The notes under the pieces: generated by a model
The model's input: only the letters and a program-made list of their open reading frames with translations
Database searches by the model: none
What the model was told of the DNA's origin: nothing
Made by a program: the position numbers and the translations under genes
NCBI RefSeq assembly: GCF_022512515.1
Contig: NZ_JAKWBK010000003.1
Span: forward strand, 62,001-126,000
Direction of reading: 5' to 3'
DNA: 64,000 bases
From: Paraniabella hibiscisoli
Lineage (GTDB): Bacteria > Bacteroidota > Bacteroidia > Chitinophagales > Chitinophagaceae
Part shown: positions 51,479-61,921 of the stretch, one piece after another
Layout: the number at the start of each line of letters is the position of its first letter
How positions within the stretch are numbered: the stretch's first letter is position 1

Positions 51479-51581
51479 AATTGAAATCGTTTTAAGCTGG
51501 GCAAGATAAACTAATTTACCCTGACGTTCATATTAAGATTATTGTTTGGGAATAATGTGTGGAAAATACATATTAAGCGAA

Positions 51582-52736
51582 TTAAACCACGTAGTCCCAC
51601 CACTTTTGATCGCTTTGGGAAGATGCCACAACATTGTCGATAAAAGCCATGCCACGTACACCATCCTCAACCGTTGGGTAATCGATAAGCGGATCTGGCG
51701 TTTCGTTATTTAATTTAGCCGATAAGGCGAGCACAAAGTTTTTGTAGATATTTCCAAATGCTTCGAGGTATCCTTCTGGATGGCCACCGGGCGTTCGGGT
51801 ATTGAACTGAGCGATGGGCGAAAGATAGCCGTTACCGGTACGATATACCTGCGCTGGTGCATCCAGCCATTTAACCAATAAAGTATTCGGCTCCTGCTGG
51901 CTCCATTCTAAACCACCCTTCTCTCCGTAAATTCGTATTCTCAGGTTGTTCTCCTCTCCTGCGGCCACCTGCGTTGCTACCAGTACACCACTGGCTCCTT
52001 TATCAAACTTCAACAACATAGCGCCGTCATCATCCAGTAACCTTCCAGGTACAACAATGTTCAGATCTGCACAGAGCTTCACAATTTTCTGACCGGATAT
52101 ATATTCCGCCAGATGAGCGGCATGAGTACCGATATCTCCCATACAGCCTGCTTTTCCGCTTTTAGATGGATCTGTTCTCCAGGCCGCTTGCTTGTTACCA
52201 TCTGCTTCACTAAACTGGCTTAACCAACCCTGCGGATATTCAACATAGATCTTCCTGATAGCTCCAAATTTTCCGTCTGCCACCATCTTTTTTGCCTCTT
52301 TCACTAGCGGATAACCCGAATAAGTATGGGTGAGTCCCAGCAAAAGCCCCGTTTCGTCAACTTTCGCTTTCAGTGCTTTGGCCTGCTCCAGTGTAAGCGT
52401 CATCGGCTTATCGATCATTACATTAAAGCCATGTTCCAGGGCCATCATAGCGGGCTCAAAATGTGCAAAATTGGGTGTTACAATGATCACAAAGTGCATA
52501 CGCTTGTCTTCGGGCAACTCACTTTCTTTTTTGATCATTTCTTCATAACTCCCGTAAATTCTATCTTCAGGCAAGAATAATTCCCGGCCCGACTCTTTGG
52601 CTTTTTCGGGATTCTGACTGAGCGCGCCACAACACAGTTCAATCAAACCATCCATATTCAGAGCAATACGATGTACTGCGCCTATAAATGCGCCTTTACC
52701 ACCGCCGATCATACCGGCTCTTAACTTAAATTTCAT
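51582..52736 (-). CDS. Gfo/Idh/MocA-family NAD(P)-dependent oxidoreductase
   Basis: The start at 52736 (MKFKLRAGMIGGGKGAFIGA) places the Rossmann GxGxxG-like motif at the N-terminus. HFVIIVTPNFAHFEPAMMAL and NVMIDKPMTLTLEQAKAL hold the conserved E/D-KP catalytic Lys, and CMGDIGTHAAHLAEYISG holds the catalytic Asp/His. C-terminal substrate domain ends ..MAFIDNVVASSQSDQKWWDY. 384 aa, intact. Likely oxidises or reduces a sugar or cyclitol; substrate unknown. A second in-frame start 33 bp upstream is possible. Confidence 0.9.
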   Translation of the reverse strand: MKFKLRAGMIGGGKGAFIGAVHRIALNMDGLIELCCGALSQNPEKAKESGRELFLPEDRIYGSYEEMIKKESELPEDKRMHFVIIVTPNFAHFEPAMMALEHGFNVMIDKPMTLTLEQAKALKAKVDETGLLLGLTHTYSGYPLVKEAKKMVADGKFGAIRKIYVEYPQGWLSQFSEADGNKQAAWRTDPSKSGKAGCMGDIGTHAAHLAEYISGQKIVKLCADLNIVVPGRLLDDDGAMLLKFDKGASGVLVATQVAAGEENNLRIRIYGEKGGLEWSQQEPNTLLVKWLDAPAQVYRTGNGYLSPIAQFNTRTPGGHPEGYLEAFGNIYKNFVLALSAKLNNETPDPLIDYPTVEDGVRGMAFIDNVVASSQSDQKWWDYVV

Positions 52737-52930
52737 TCGTATATTTTTTATTTTAGCTAGATATTTCAATTAAAGTGATCCAAAGCAAAGTTGTAACTGT
52801 CAATTAATAGTGATGAACTCTTTCACACAACAAGCATTTGTTTGCTACGAATATACGTTTTTCAAAATGATGACTACTGCCCCCGGCAAAATTTCATTTA
52901 CTCAAAATATTTCAGCATCTTGCAAGTACC

Positions 52931-53849
52931 ATGAACTTAAAAGCATTTTCTTTATCCACCCTGGCTTTGCTAACAGCCTCTGTTTTCTCGTGCAAAAACA
53001 AGGAGCAAAAAAAGTATCCCGGATATAGTAGACAGTACCATGAAAAATGTTGTAGAAACAATCGCACCTCCACAAAAAGAAAACTTGAAGCCGGTTATCA
53101 CTTATCATTGGATGAAGAAAAAAGAATGGCAGTCTCTCAAGGATTCGTTTGAAGGGGCTAAACACCTTAATATTTTAAATGCAATTAACCGGGTAGATAC
53201 CACCCATCTTAAAAGGCTGGACAGCATTCTGGTTCCCAATGATTTCTCAAAACCGTTAAGCACTTACCTTCCATTTCCGGAGAATATTGATGAGCTAAAG
53301 GACGTCAATAAGATCATTTTTTTCTCTTACCCCACACAGGTTTTTGCAGCTTACGAAAATGGCAAATTGGTATTAACAGGCCCAACCAACATGGGAAAGA
53401 AAAGAACAAAAACACCGGAAGGATTATTTTTCACCAACTGGAAAGCCAAAAAGACGATCAGCACGGTGGATGACGAATGGATATTGAAATGGAATTTTAA
53501 CGTACACAATAAATGGGGCGTTGGATTTCACGAGTATGCTTTACCAGGTTATCCTGCTTCTCATAGCTGCATGCGCTTACTGGGCGCTGACGCTCAATTT
53601 TTATATGGATGGGCCGATCAGTGGATCCTAAAAAATGATCATGAACAGCTGGCTTACGGAACGCCCGTTATTGTATTTGGCCAGTATCCCTTTGGCGAAC
53701 CCAGGCCCTGGTTTAAAGTTATTGAAGACCCTAAAGCACTGGATATTCCGAAGGATACACTGACTTATTATATTCAGCCACACTTGCAAACGATACTTGA
53801 AAGACAACAGCAGCGGCAATCCGCAACCACCACTGCTATAAAAAACTAG
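52931..53849 (+). CDS. L,D-transpeptidase (YkuD) lipoprotein, frameshifted
   Basis: MNLKAFSLSTLALLTASVFSC at 52931 is a lipoprotein signal with the acylated Cys. An A-run at 53005-53011 breaks the frame (A6 or A9 expected against A7); downstream the frame continues IPDIVDSTMKNVVETIAPPQ and the YkuD domain: KIIFFSYPTQVFAAYENGKL, KRTKTPEGLFFTNWK, and the active-site block YPASHSCMRL with catalytic Cys. About 306 aa. It makes 3-3 cross-links in peptidoglycan or attaches proteins to it. The MORN-repeat gene follows 18 bp downstream. Confidence 0.85.
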
Positions 53850-53867
53850 TTTGATAAGACTCTAATC

Positions 53868-54680
53868 ATGAAAAGGATTTTAACCCTTTTATCTTTTAGC
53901 CTGCCTACTCTCTTTGTAAGTGCCCAGGAAGTTAAGGACATCAACTGGGACCAGGTGAGAAGAAAATATAATAGCGATAGTTCGCGCATGGAACTTAGCC
54001 TGAATAATATACCCTTAAGCGGCGTATACAAGCAACGTTTTGATGATGGTAGCTATGGACTCTATAATGTTAAAAACGGGTTGATCACAGGGGACGTGCT
54101 TTGGTACAATGTTGCGGGAAAGGTATCAGCAAGGATGGGCTATAAGAATGGGGTACGACATGGCAAGAAAGAAAATTACGATGGGCAAGGCAAAATATGG
54201 CTGAAAGAAAACTATCTCAACGGCAAACAGGATGGAGTAACAGAGATGAATACTTCAGGCAGCTCGGCTACTACCTATTATAAACAGGGTAAAAGAGAAG
54301 GGCTAGCCACCCGCTATGTCAACGGTAAAATATCCTCCGAAGAAAACTATAAAAATGGGCTGAAGGATGGTATATCCAGGACCTATATAAATGGTGAGCT
54401 CAATTCAGAAACCAATTATAAACAAGGTTTAAAAGATGGCTTGTCGCGTACTTATACTATGGGGCAACCTGCTATGGAAACGATGTACAAGAACGGAAAA
54501 CGAAACGGACTGTTTACCATGTACGCCAATGGAACAAAAACGCAGGACGCTTACTATGTAGATGATAAACGACAGGGACCGTCACGCATGTACAAACCCG
54601 ACGGAACTGTTCTCTTCACGAACTACTTCTTCAATGACCAGAAAATAACCAAAGAAGCGTTCGAAAAAAGAAGTAAATAA
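53868..54680 (+). CDS. Secreted MORN-repeat (YwqK-like) protein
   Basis: A signal peptide (MKRILTLLSFSLPTLFVSAQ) precedes a mature protein built of about seven repeats of the form Y-K-x-G-x-x-x-G-x-x-x-x-Y-x-x-G (for example YKNGLKDGISRTYINGELN, YKQGLKDGLSRTYTMGQPA, YKNGKRNGLFTMYANGTK), the MORN_2 pattern of residues about 50-255. 270 aa, frame intact. Such repeats form extended beta-sheets and mediate binding; no enzyme motif is visible. Directly downstream of the L,D-transpeptidase, so a cell-envelope role is plausible. Confidence 0.78.
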   Translation: MKRILTLLSFSLPTLFVSAQEVKDINWDQVRRKYNSDSSRMELSLNNIPLSGVYKQRFDDGSYGLYNVKNGLITGDVLWYNVAGKVSARMGYKNGVRHGKKENYDGQGKIWLKENYLNGKQDGVTEMNTSGSSATTYYKQGKREGLATRYVNGKISSEENYKNGLKDGISRTYINGELNSETNYKQGLKDGLSRTYTMGQPAMETMYKNGKRNGLFTMYANGTKTQDAYYVDDKRQGPSRMYKPDGTVLFTNYFFNDQKITKEAFEKRSK

Positions 54681-54692
54681 TCTCCGCTCCTA

Positions 54693-57600
54693 TCAATGCT
54701 GCCCACACCCACAGCCATGCCCGGTTGTTTCATCATGCCAGGGAATGAGGTTGCGTTTTTATAGAGCTCCCACGGAAACTTACCCCTTGCCTTAGGATGA
54801 TTGCCGGTTTCATTCATTTCTTCAGCATCGTATAACCGCCCGTTAGCCATGGTGAACTTTATCTTTTCTGTATTATAGATATTCTCCAAAGGGTTTTTAT
54901 CCAGCACGATCAGGTCTGCAAGTTTACCCGTTTCCAAAGAGCCAACATTTGCATCCAGGCCTAAGCTTTTAGCAGGATTGATGGTGGCTGTTTTTAAAGC
55001 TTCGAGCGCGCTCATTCCGCCCTGTGTCATCATCCATATCTCCCAATGTGCTCCAATACCCTGAATTTGTCCATGCGCGCCCATGTTTACCAAAACCCCG
55101 GCATCGCTTAGTCTTTTGAGGTTTTTAGAAGATAAGATGTGGCCGTTAACATATTCTTCTTCGGGCAGCATGGTACGATGGCGGCTACGGGCATCAATCA
55201 CCTCGCGTGGCGTAAAGCGCAGGAGCCTTTCTTTCTCCCATACATTCGTATGTTGGTACCAGTAATACTCACCACTTACCGAGCCATAATTTACAATCAG
55301 CGTAGGTGTATAAGCCGTTTGCGATCTCTTCCATAGCTGTACCACATCATCCTGCAATACTGCTATAGGCATATTATGTTCAATAGTAGTATGACCATCC
55401 AGTATCATACTGGTATTGTGAAAAAGAAGGAGCCGCCTTCGGGCACTACTTCCATATTTAGTTCGCGGGCTGCCTGTATAATTTGCTGGCGCTGCTCCCT
55501 GCGGGGTTGATTGTAGCTTTTTACAGAGAATGCGCCGAAAGCCTTTGTTCTTCTTAGCGCACTCCTGGCATCATCCAGCGAATTGATCACTGCTTTAAAA
55601 TCACCATCGGCTCCATACAGTATGGTGCCTGTTGAGTAAACGCGCGGCCCGATAACCGCACCGGATTTCACCAGCTCCCCATTAGCAAACACAAATTCGC
55701 TGTTGGCAGACGGATCGTGAATGGTAGTAACACCATAAGCTAAAGCCGCATAATAAGGCCAGTGCTTCTGTGGAGTAATACCGGTTCTAAAATGCCCGGC
55801 ATGAGCATGCGCATCAATAAAGCCGGGCATAATAGTTTTTCCGGAAACATCAATCGTTTTTGCAGCAGCCGGGATGCTCACTTCACCGGTTTTACCTACT
55901 GCTTTAATCTTGTTACCTTCCACTATAATAGTTCCGTTCTCTATCACCTCATCTCCTTTCATGGTTATGATGCGCGCATGGGTAAAGGCAATTATGCCAG
56001 AAGGTTTATCCATTGCCACCTGCAACCCTACTTCCCTGCCCTGCTCGGGTATTTTGAATAACGAGTCAGGTTTATTAGCAATAAATTCAAAACGTTCATC
56101 CAGGTTAATCGTATAATACTGGCTACCTAATGTATAGTGAAGCTTTTTAGCATCGCTGCTCCAATGCAGGTTATAGCCCGCATCTTTTGACACCAGTTTT
56201 ACGGGAAAGTCTGAAGAGCCACCGCTGATCTCAATGGTTTTCCCTGTTTTGGGAAAAGCTGCCACATAAGCTTTATGCAGGTCAGTAAAAGCAATCCATT
56301 GCTCATCAGGAGATACGCGGAAATTGTTTCCATAAGTACTTCTCAGCAATACTTTTTCATCTTCTCCATTTAACTTACAACTGGACAAGTTATTACTCCC
56401 TGTTTCAAAATAGATGCGGTCGCCCGCCTCATTAAAGAAAGGGGTTCCGCCACGCTGAATCACCAATTGCTCGCCCGAGCCGTCGCCCGACATCACATAA
56501 ATTCCAGGCTGGCTGGTATGCGCCGGGCCTAAAGCATCGCTACCGCCCTCTTTAATAAAAATGATCTTCTTACTATCCTTAGAAAAAGAAGGCGTACGGA
56601 AGATGCCTTTCGTTTTAGTAAGTTTTACCGGTTTGGCAGCGCCTTCCATATTGACTTTATAAATAGCACCGGAGTTTTCATCATTCCAGGTGGTGTATAA
56701 AAGCTGCTGTCCATCAGCAGAAAAAGAAGGCTCAAATTCAAAATCGCTGCCATTGGTTACCCGCTCTGGTTTTCCATCGGGTAGTCTCTTCTTCCACAAA
56801 TAACCAACGGCATTAAATACCAGCCATTTCTCGTTGGGAGCCGTAATAGCCTGCCTTATTACATTTGCTTTGAATTGGTCCAAATCGAGGTTTTGTTTAA
56901 AACGGACGGCATCATAGATACGCTGGTTTACATTGCAGGTAAAAGGTACAATAGCAGATTGGTTAACACCTTCTACACTAACTTTATTAATGTTACCATT
57001 TGCCCAGATATAAATATGGCGATCATCGGGCGACCAGGCATAGCCGGTGTAAATACCAAACACGGTCCATGCTTCCTGCTGATCTTTACTTAACCGGTCG
57101 TATACCGGCCACTCCTCTCCGGTCTCCAGGTTACGGAGATAAAGAACTGTTTTAGTACGTACACGTTTTACAAACGAAAGATATTTGCCATTGTGTGATA
57201 GCTGCGGGCGAACAGCACCACCGCCGCCACCGGTCACATTCTCTACTTTTCCTTTTTCGCGATCAAAACGGCGGATCATGAATATCTGGTTATTCGGATC
57301 TTTATTATACTGAAAGTAGCCACCAGGATACATATCCTCGCTAAAATAAACATAACGCCCGTCGGGAGATACACAGGGCTCATTCACATCCTGCTGATCA
57401 TTTTTGCGCGTAGTTATTTGTAACCCGTTACCACCAGACAAATGGTACATCCACATTTCACCTGCGCCCAATGACCGGCCCGAGGTAAAGTGCTTACGGG
57501 CTACTATATACTGTCCATCAGGAGTCCATACTGCATTATTCAGCAATCGAAAGCTTTCCTTGGTAATGGCCTTTGCATTTTTACCATCCCTGTCCATTAC

Positions 57601-57937
57601 CCAGATATTATCGCCACCACCGGCATCGGAAGTAAAAGATATTTTTTACCGTCGGGACTAAACCGTGGCTGTACTTCAAATGCATGTCCGCCTCGTAATA
57701 GCTTTGCCGCACCCCGGCTGCAGGTATGCTGTAAATATCACCTAAGAGGTCAAAAATTATTTCTTTACCATCTGGAGAAATATCAAGATTCATCCACGTG
57801 CCCTCGTTAACCGTAAAGCTCACGTCCTTATAAGGCCCGTCTGGATTCGAAACATCCCATTTCTTATTATCGGTTTTGGTTTGCGCCCATACACTAAGGG
57901 GCAATGCCGAAAGCAACAGCATTGAGATCAACTTCAT
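54693..57937 (-). CDS. TolB-type beta-propeller/amidohydrolase fusion, secreted, four frame breaks
   Basis: A signal peptide (MKLISMLLLSALPLSVWAQ) precedes a PD40/WD40-like propeller with repeated SPDG blades (NLDISPDGKEIIF, SPDGRYVYFSED, FSADGQQLLYTTWN) and then an amidohydrolase: SGKTIMPGFIDAHAHAGHF with the metal HxH, and DGHTTIEHNMP and LLxNLGLDANVGSLETGKLADL. Breaks near 57715 (G4), 57650 (A6), 55417 (T5) and 54716 (G3) are each one base short. With the last repaired, the protein ends PGHGCGCGQH at 54693, a Cys/His tail common in this family. About 1,082 aa. Periplasmic; substrate unknown, probably a peptide or cyclic amide. Confidence 0.88.
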
Positions 57938-58015
57938 ACCTGCAAATTATTTTGAATGGGAAAGATAGTGATGCCGGGCGGCTCTGCAAAATTTTTGGTG
58001 CTGCTTTAGTTTCTG

Positions 58016-58285
58016 TTAAGAACCCGGCTTTCTGCTATAATAGATATTTAAGATCAAAACACTCATATTAATAAGTAACGAAACGGAGTTGGAAATAATA
58101 ATGATATAATCTTCGCTCATCACTCCATACCATACCCACAAAGCCAGGCCTGAAATCAGGATCGCCAGCATCCAGTAAGAGATATCAGACTCCTTCTTCT
58201 CGCGTATGATTTTTACTAATTGGGGAAATAAGGACACTGCAGTGCAAACACTGGCTACAACACCTATAATAGTTTGAGTGGTCAT
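58016..58285 (-). CDS. SemiSWEET sugar transporter
   Basis: The 89-aa protein has three membrane helices (TIIGVVASVCTAVSLFPQLVKII, WMLAILISGLALWVWYGVM, IIIISNSVSLLINMSVLILNIYY) with the PQ-loop motif SLFPQLVKI and the conserved Asn of ISNSVSL. That is the size and layout of bacterial SemiSWEETs, which dimerise to form a facilitator for sucrose or glucose. Frame intact; located between the amidohydrolase and the tRNA pair. Confidence 0.87.
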   Translation of the reverse strand: MTTQTIIGVVASVCTAVSLFPQLVKIIREKKESDISYWMLAILISGLALWVWYGVMSEDYIIIISNSVSLLINMSVLILNIYYSRKPGS

Positions 58286-58355
58286 GGCTTTTTGAAGGCA
58301 AAAGAATAATTATCGGTAAGAGGACAATTTGCGTGCCATGCAACTAGCAAATACA

Positions 58356-58382
58356 TAAAAAAAGGCTCGCTTTCGCGAACCT
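58356..58382 (-). terminator. Rho-independent terminator behind tRNA-Leu
   Basis: On the minus strand AGGTTCGC-GAAA-GCGAGCCT forms an 8-bp stem with a GAAA tetraloop followed by T7, 8 bp after the tRNA 3' CCA. Confidence 0.88.
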
Positions 58383-58393
58383 CTAAATTTTGG

Positions 58394-58479
58394 TGCCCCG
58401 GGCGGGACTTGAACCCGCACGGACATTGCTGCCCACAGGATTTTAAGTCCTGCGTGTCTACCAATTCCACCACCAGGGC
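58394..58479 (-). tRNA. tRNA-Leu (anticodon TAA)
   Basis: A class II tRNA with acceptor GCCCTGG/CCGGGGC, anticodon stem CAGGA/TCCTG with loop CTTAAAA (anticodon TAA), a long variable arm and T-arm CGGGTTCAAGTCCCG. A CCA is encoded at 58391-58393, unlike in the other tRNAs here. It lies 49 bp downstream of tRNA-Gly in the same direction. Confidence 0.95.
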
Positions 58480-58494
58480 TTGACGGAATTCGTC

Positions 58495-58518
58495 AAAAAA
58501 GCCCTCTCTTTCGAGAGG
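58495..58518 (-). terminator. Terminator between tRNA-Gly and tRNA-Leu
   Basis: On the minus strand CCTCTC-GAAA-GAGAGG is followed by GCTTTTTT, 10 bp after tRNA-Gly and before tRNA-Leu. It should partly separate the two or serve as a processing hairpin, because no second consensus promoter lies before tRNA-Leu. Confidence 0.75.
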
Positions 58519-58527
58519 ACTTTTCAG

Positions 58528-58600
<73 letters not shown>

Positions 58601-58647
58601 TTATAAAGAACTTTTGTTTTTGTGCTACTGTATTTCGTAACGGGATG

Positions 58648-58678
58648 CAAATATAAGAGCTTTATTTTAAATAGCAAA
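58648..58678 (-). promoter_or_regulatory. Promoter of the tRNA-Gly/tRNA-Leu unit
   Basis: On the minus strand TTTG (58675-58678) and TATATTTG (58648-58655) are exactly 19 bp apart, an exact Bacteroidetes consensus. The -7 element is 47 bp before tRNA-Gly. Confidence 0.75.
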
Positions 58679-58693
58679 ATAATTTTAAAAAAA

Positions 58694-58933
58694 TTATTTG
58701 TACTTAGGAGTATACAAAGTACTCTCCTGAATGTGCACTTTAGGCTTCTCAAATTGCTTTGTATATAACCTATAGCAACCACCCCATGTCATCAGGAAAA
58801 AGCAGGCAATACTCAAATAAAAAATATAAGCAGAAGCCCTAACCCAACTCTGGCCAAAGTCTTTCTTTTCATAATTCTGTAAACTCTCCTGATACTCCTG
58901 CTCCTTTAGCTTTTCTACATCAAATGGTTCCAT
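58694..58933 (-). CDS. Small membrane protein of unknown function
   Basis: The 79-aa product has a charged N-terminus (VEKLKEQEYQESLQNYEKKD), one hydrophobic span (ASAYIFYLSIACFFLMTWGG) and a basic tail. It is unrecognised. The composition of a cytoplasmic helix plus one membrane anchor and the fair upstream position support a real gene, but no homology can be claimed. It lies between the tRNA promoter and the downstream GT2. Confidence 0.5.
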   Translation of the reverse strand: MEPFDVEKLKEQEYQESLQNYEKKDFGQSWVRASAYIFYLSIACFFLMTWGGCYRLYTKQFEKPKVHIQESTLYTPKYK

Positions 58934-58994
58934 GTAATTATAATATTGTGGTGCAAAAATAAAGGAAACAACCTTAAATAAGCAAGCATTTACC

Positions 58995-60038
58995 TCATTT
59001 TTTAACGCCCCTGCAATTGCCTTTCACTATTTCTGAAAACTTGTTCTTACCCCCTGCAAAGTGAGCCCATACAACACATTTACGCAGATAGCCATTAAGA
59101 GCTGCCACTTTACTTTTAGGAAAAACACTTTTCTTTTGATCTGCCACTATCCATTTGGCAAAAGAAAGATGAGCGCTGAATACTGCTACAAAATATCCTC
59201 CATCCCCTTTCAGCAAACTTTTAAATGCAGACACGGCATCCAGGAAGAACCTGGCAAGTAAAACATATCCCCTTCGCAACCCATGCATATTCTTATATAT
59301 CATGATATTGTTATTGCGAAAGTTTAAATACGTTTTCAGCGAATTGCCTTTAGGTAATGTACCTCCACCTACATGGTATACTACAGCAGCGGGGCAACTA
59401 TAAATTGTATACCCTAATAACTGTATCCGCCAGCAAAGATCAATTTCTTCCTGGTGCGCGAAAAAGTAATTATCAAATCCGCCAGCCTCATGAAAAACAT
59501 TCGACCGGATGAAAAGAGCAGCCCCGGTTGCCCAGAAGACAGGAACACTCTCATCGTACTGTCCCTGATCTTCTTCTGAAACATCAAATACACGCCCCAT
59601 AGCAAATGGATAACCATAATGATCGAGCCACCCTCCCGCAGCTCCCGCATACTCAAAGAAACGGGGATGATGATAGGATAATAACTTGGGCTGGCATGCT
59701 GCTATCTGCGGATCCTTCTCTAATAGAGCTACCATGGGTTCCATCCAACCTGGCGTAACCTTCACGTCAGAGTTCAAGAGCAAATAATAGTCGGCTGCTA
59801 CCTGCTGAAGCGCCAGGTTATAGCCCTTCGCAAATCCATAATTTTCAGTAAGCCGTATGATCTCTATTTCTGGATAGGTTTGTTGCAGAAAACTCAATGA
59901 ATCATCAGTTGAATGATTATCAGCAACAATTACCCTATAATTGCCGTAGGTAGACAGTAGCAGGTGAGGAAGAAATTCTTCCAGGTATTTTTTACCGTTC
60001 CAGTTTAAAATAACTATTGCTACTGATGGATGCTGCAT
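58995..60038 (-). CDS. Family 2 glycosyltransferase (rhamnosyltransferase/WbbL-like)
   Basis: The start at 60038 gives MQHPSVAIVILNWNGKKYLE. VIVADNHSTDDSLSFL binds the nucleotide, YYLLLNSDVKVTPGWMEPMV holds the DxD-like motif, and EIDLCWRIQLLGYTIYSCP followed by VYHVGGGTL is the typical acceptor/catalytic end of this subgroup. 347 aa, intact. It is outside the main exopolysaccharide locus and paired with a YgjV-like gene 34 bp upstream, so it probably acts on a different surface glycan. Confidence 0.9.
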   Translation of the reverse strand: MQHPSVAIVILNWNGKKYLEEFLPHLLLSTYGNYRVIVADNHSTDDSLSFLQQTYPEIEIIRLTENYGFAKGYNLALQQVAADYYLLLNSDVKVTPGWMEPMVALLEKDPQIAACQPKLLSYHHPRFFEYAGAAGGWLDHYGYPFAMGRVFDVSEEDQGQYDESVPVFWATGAALFIRSNVFHEAGGFDNYFFAHQEEIDLCWRIQLLGYTIYSCPAAVVYHVGGGTLPKGNSLKTYLNFRNNNIMIYKNMHGLRRGYVLLARFFLDAVSAFKSLLKGDGGYFVAVFSAHLSFAKWIVADQKKSVFPKSKVAALNGYLRKCVVWAHFAGGKNKFSEIVKGNCRGVKK

Positions 60039-60071
60039 GTTGTTGGGCAACAAAAATAGGAACTTGTAAAC

Positions 60072-60310
60072 TTACTGTTGGTGTTGGGACAGGTTTTTCT
60101 TGTTAAAAAACAAATGATACAACTGAATAAGCGCTATCAGCCCGTTACTTATAATAATCGGCCATTTTAACCCAAGCAGCACACCGTAAACCACAAATAC
60201 CAGGCAGGCAAAAAAATTAATGACTCTTATATACCTTACATTTCTGGGTAAAAAGAAACAACCAGAAACACGGTAGCCAAGTATCCTATAATTTCGGTAG
60301 TATCGTTCAT
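60072..60310 (-). CDS. YgjV-like small inner-membrane protein, frameshifted
   Basis: MNDTTEIIGYLATVFLVVSF starts at 60310. One more T in the T5 run near 60250 continues it as LPRNVRYIRVINFFACLVFV, then VYGVLLGLKWPIIISNGLIA and LIQLYHLFFNKKNLSQHQQ to 60072. The 79-aa sequence has three membrane helices and the EIIGYLA..RVINFFAC..YG..IxNGLIALIQLY pattern of the YgjV/Imp-YgjV family (distant from PQ-loop proteins). Role unknown. Just upstream of the GT2 gene in the same direction. Confidence 0.6.
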
Positions 60311-60418
60311 AAACAGAGAGTTTTAGCTTTTATCGCCCAACTTAAAACAAGTTATACTAATTTTGTGCGCAACGTTTTATTGAAAAAACTAATCTAAGAA
60401 AAATAAATAGATTTGGTC

Positions 60419-60850
60419 ATGAAAACTCTTTTGTTCGTATCTCTTCTCTTCCTAACTACCGGTTTGTTTGCTCAAACAGCAGGCAGCATTAATGTGTATA
60501 AAGATCCCCGGATCGATATCCTGCTGAAAAAACAGGCGGAAACCAATGACCTTTCCACCCGAAATACATCTAAGCGCAGAACAGCAAGGGGTTATCGGTT
60601 ATTAGTAGTAAGCAGCAACAATCGGGGTGAAGCATTGGCGGCCCGGACTAAAATTCTCACCAACTTCCCTGAGCTGAAGGCCTATATGTGGTATCAGTCG
60701 CCCTATTACAAAGTAAAAGCAGGTAATTTCACTTCAAGAAATGAAGCGGAAGCTTATCAAAAAAGGATGTCCTCTATGTTTCCGGGCAATATCTTTATTA
60801 TGAATGATACGGTTGAAGTAAAACCGGAAGAAGCTGATGAACAGGAGTAA
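60419..60850 (+). CDS. Secreted SPOR-domain protein
   Basis: MKTLLFVSLLFLTTGLFAQ is a signal peptide. After a linker, residues about 57-130 match the SPOR fold: RGYRLLVVSSNNRGEALAAR, then LKAYMWYQSPYYKVKAGNFT and SRNEAEAYQKRMSSMFPGNI, the beta-alpha-beta repeat that binds denuded septal peptidoglycan. 143 aa, intact. The acidic tail (EVKPEEADEQE) is disordered. No division gene is adjacent; the MscS channel follows 112 bp later. Confidence 0.8.
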   Translation: MKTLLFVSLLFLTTGLFAQTAGSINVYKDPRIDILLKKQAETNDLSTRNTSKRRTARGYRLLVVSSNNRGEALAARTKILTNFPELKAYMWYQSPYYKVKAGNFTSRNEAEAYQKRMSSMFPGNIFIMNDTVEVKPEEADEQE

Positions 60851-60962
60851 GACTGGTTGACCCATTAAGAAGTAAACGTTTTAGAAAACATAGCGCTATA
60901 ATTAAAATCTTTTTGCTCAAGGCAATGACAGTTTCTAATTGTTATAATGATCGCATAATACT

Positions 60963-61826
60963 ATGAGTTCACAAGAATCAGGGAACGCGAAACCCACACC
61001 TTACTTTATCATTAAAATCGTTGTCTCTCTAATAATATTTGCGGTAAACGTTTACCTACCTTCAGTACAGCAACACAAATGGATCATCCAGCTGATCAAC
61101 GGAGCCTGGACCTTTCTACTTCCCAGTACGGCCGTGTCCATCATCAGGTTTATTTTAATTTCATTTTATAACACCCGCCACGCGAAGAAAACAGTACGAG
61201 GTAATTTTATATTGGGCATCAGTCAGCTTACGGCTATATTAAATGTAGCTTTTTTCCTGCTAGCCTTTATGGTAGGGCTGGGTATTAATCCTGTCGAATT
61301 CTTAACCAGTATGACCATTGTTGCGATGGCAATAGCAGTCACTTTCCGGGATTACATTACCAATATGATCAGTGGCTTACTCATCATGTTTTCGGAACAA
61401 CTCTCCATCGGGGACCGGGTAAAAATCGGCAATGAAAAAGGCAGAATTGAAGACATTACTTTATCTAACATTGTACTGAAGAACGAGGAAGACGATGTTG
61501 TAATGATCCCTAATAACTTCTTTTATACTCAATCCATTACCAACTTATCAGTTCACCGGTCTAAATTTTTCTATGTAAAATTTGAGCTACCACTCACTGT
61601 AGCACATCATTCAGACGAACTCGAAGCCGATCTGCAAGGCCTGCTCAGGACACATCCGGATCTGGAAAAAGAGAATGAAGTAAAATTATCTGTAGAACAA
61701 ATAGGAAAAGACTTTGTGAAGTTTAAAATGGAATTAGTAGCCATTAACAGCAGCGACCGGCTGCACCGGCAAATAGAAAACGAAGCGCTGAAAAGAATAC
61801 TCCAGTTTAAGCATAAGTATGCTTAA
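60963..61826 (+). CDS. MscS-family mechanosensitive channel
   Basis: The 287-aa protein has about four N-terminal hydrophobic spans and then the MscS core: GLGINPVEFLTSMTIVAMAIA, FRDYITNMISGLLIMFSEQL (the pore-lining helix region), and the beta domain SIGDRVKIGNEKGRIEDITL with VVMIPNNFFYTQSITNLS. It opens under membrane tension to release solutes on osmotic down-shock. Frame intact. Independent of its neighbours by spacing. Confidence 0.9.
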   Translation: MSSQESGNAKPTPYFIIKIVVSLIIFAVNVYLPSVQQHKWIIQLINGAWTFLLPSTAVSIIRFILISFYNTRHAKKTVRGNFILGISQLTAILNVAFFLLAFMVGLGINPVEFLTSMTIVAMAIAVTFRDYITNMISGLLIMFSEQLSIGDRVKIGNEKGRIEDITLSNIVLKNEEDDVVMIPNNFFYTQSITNLSVHRSKFFYVKFELPLTVAHHSDELEADLQGLLRTHPDLEKENEVKLSVEQIGKDFVKFKMELVAINSSDRLHRQIENEALKRILQFKHKYA

Positions 61827-61921
61827 GTTTTTTTTACTCTTCATCTTATCTGCATTTACTTTAACAAATGAAGTAACCAGCTATATTAAACAAACATTAA
61901 ATTTTTCTGTACGTTTGCCAA

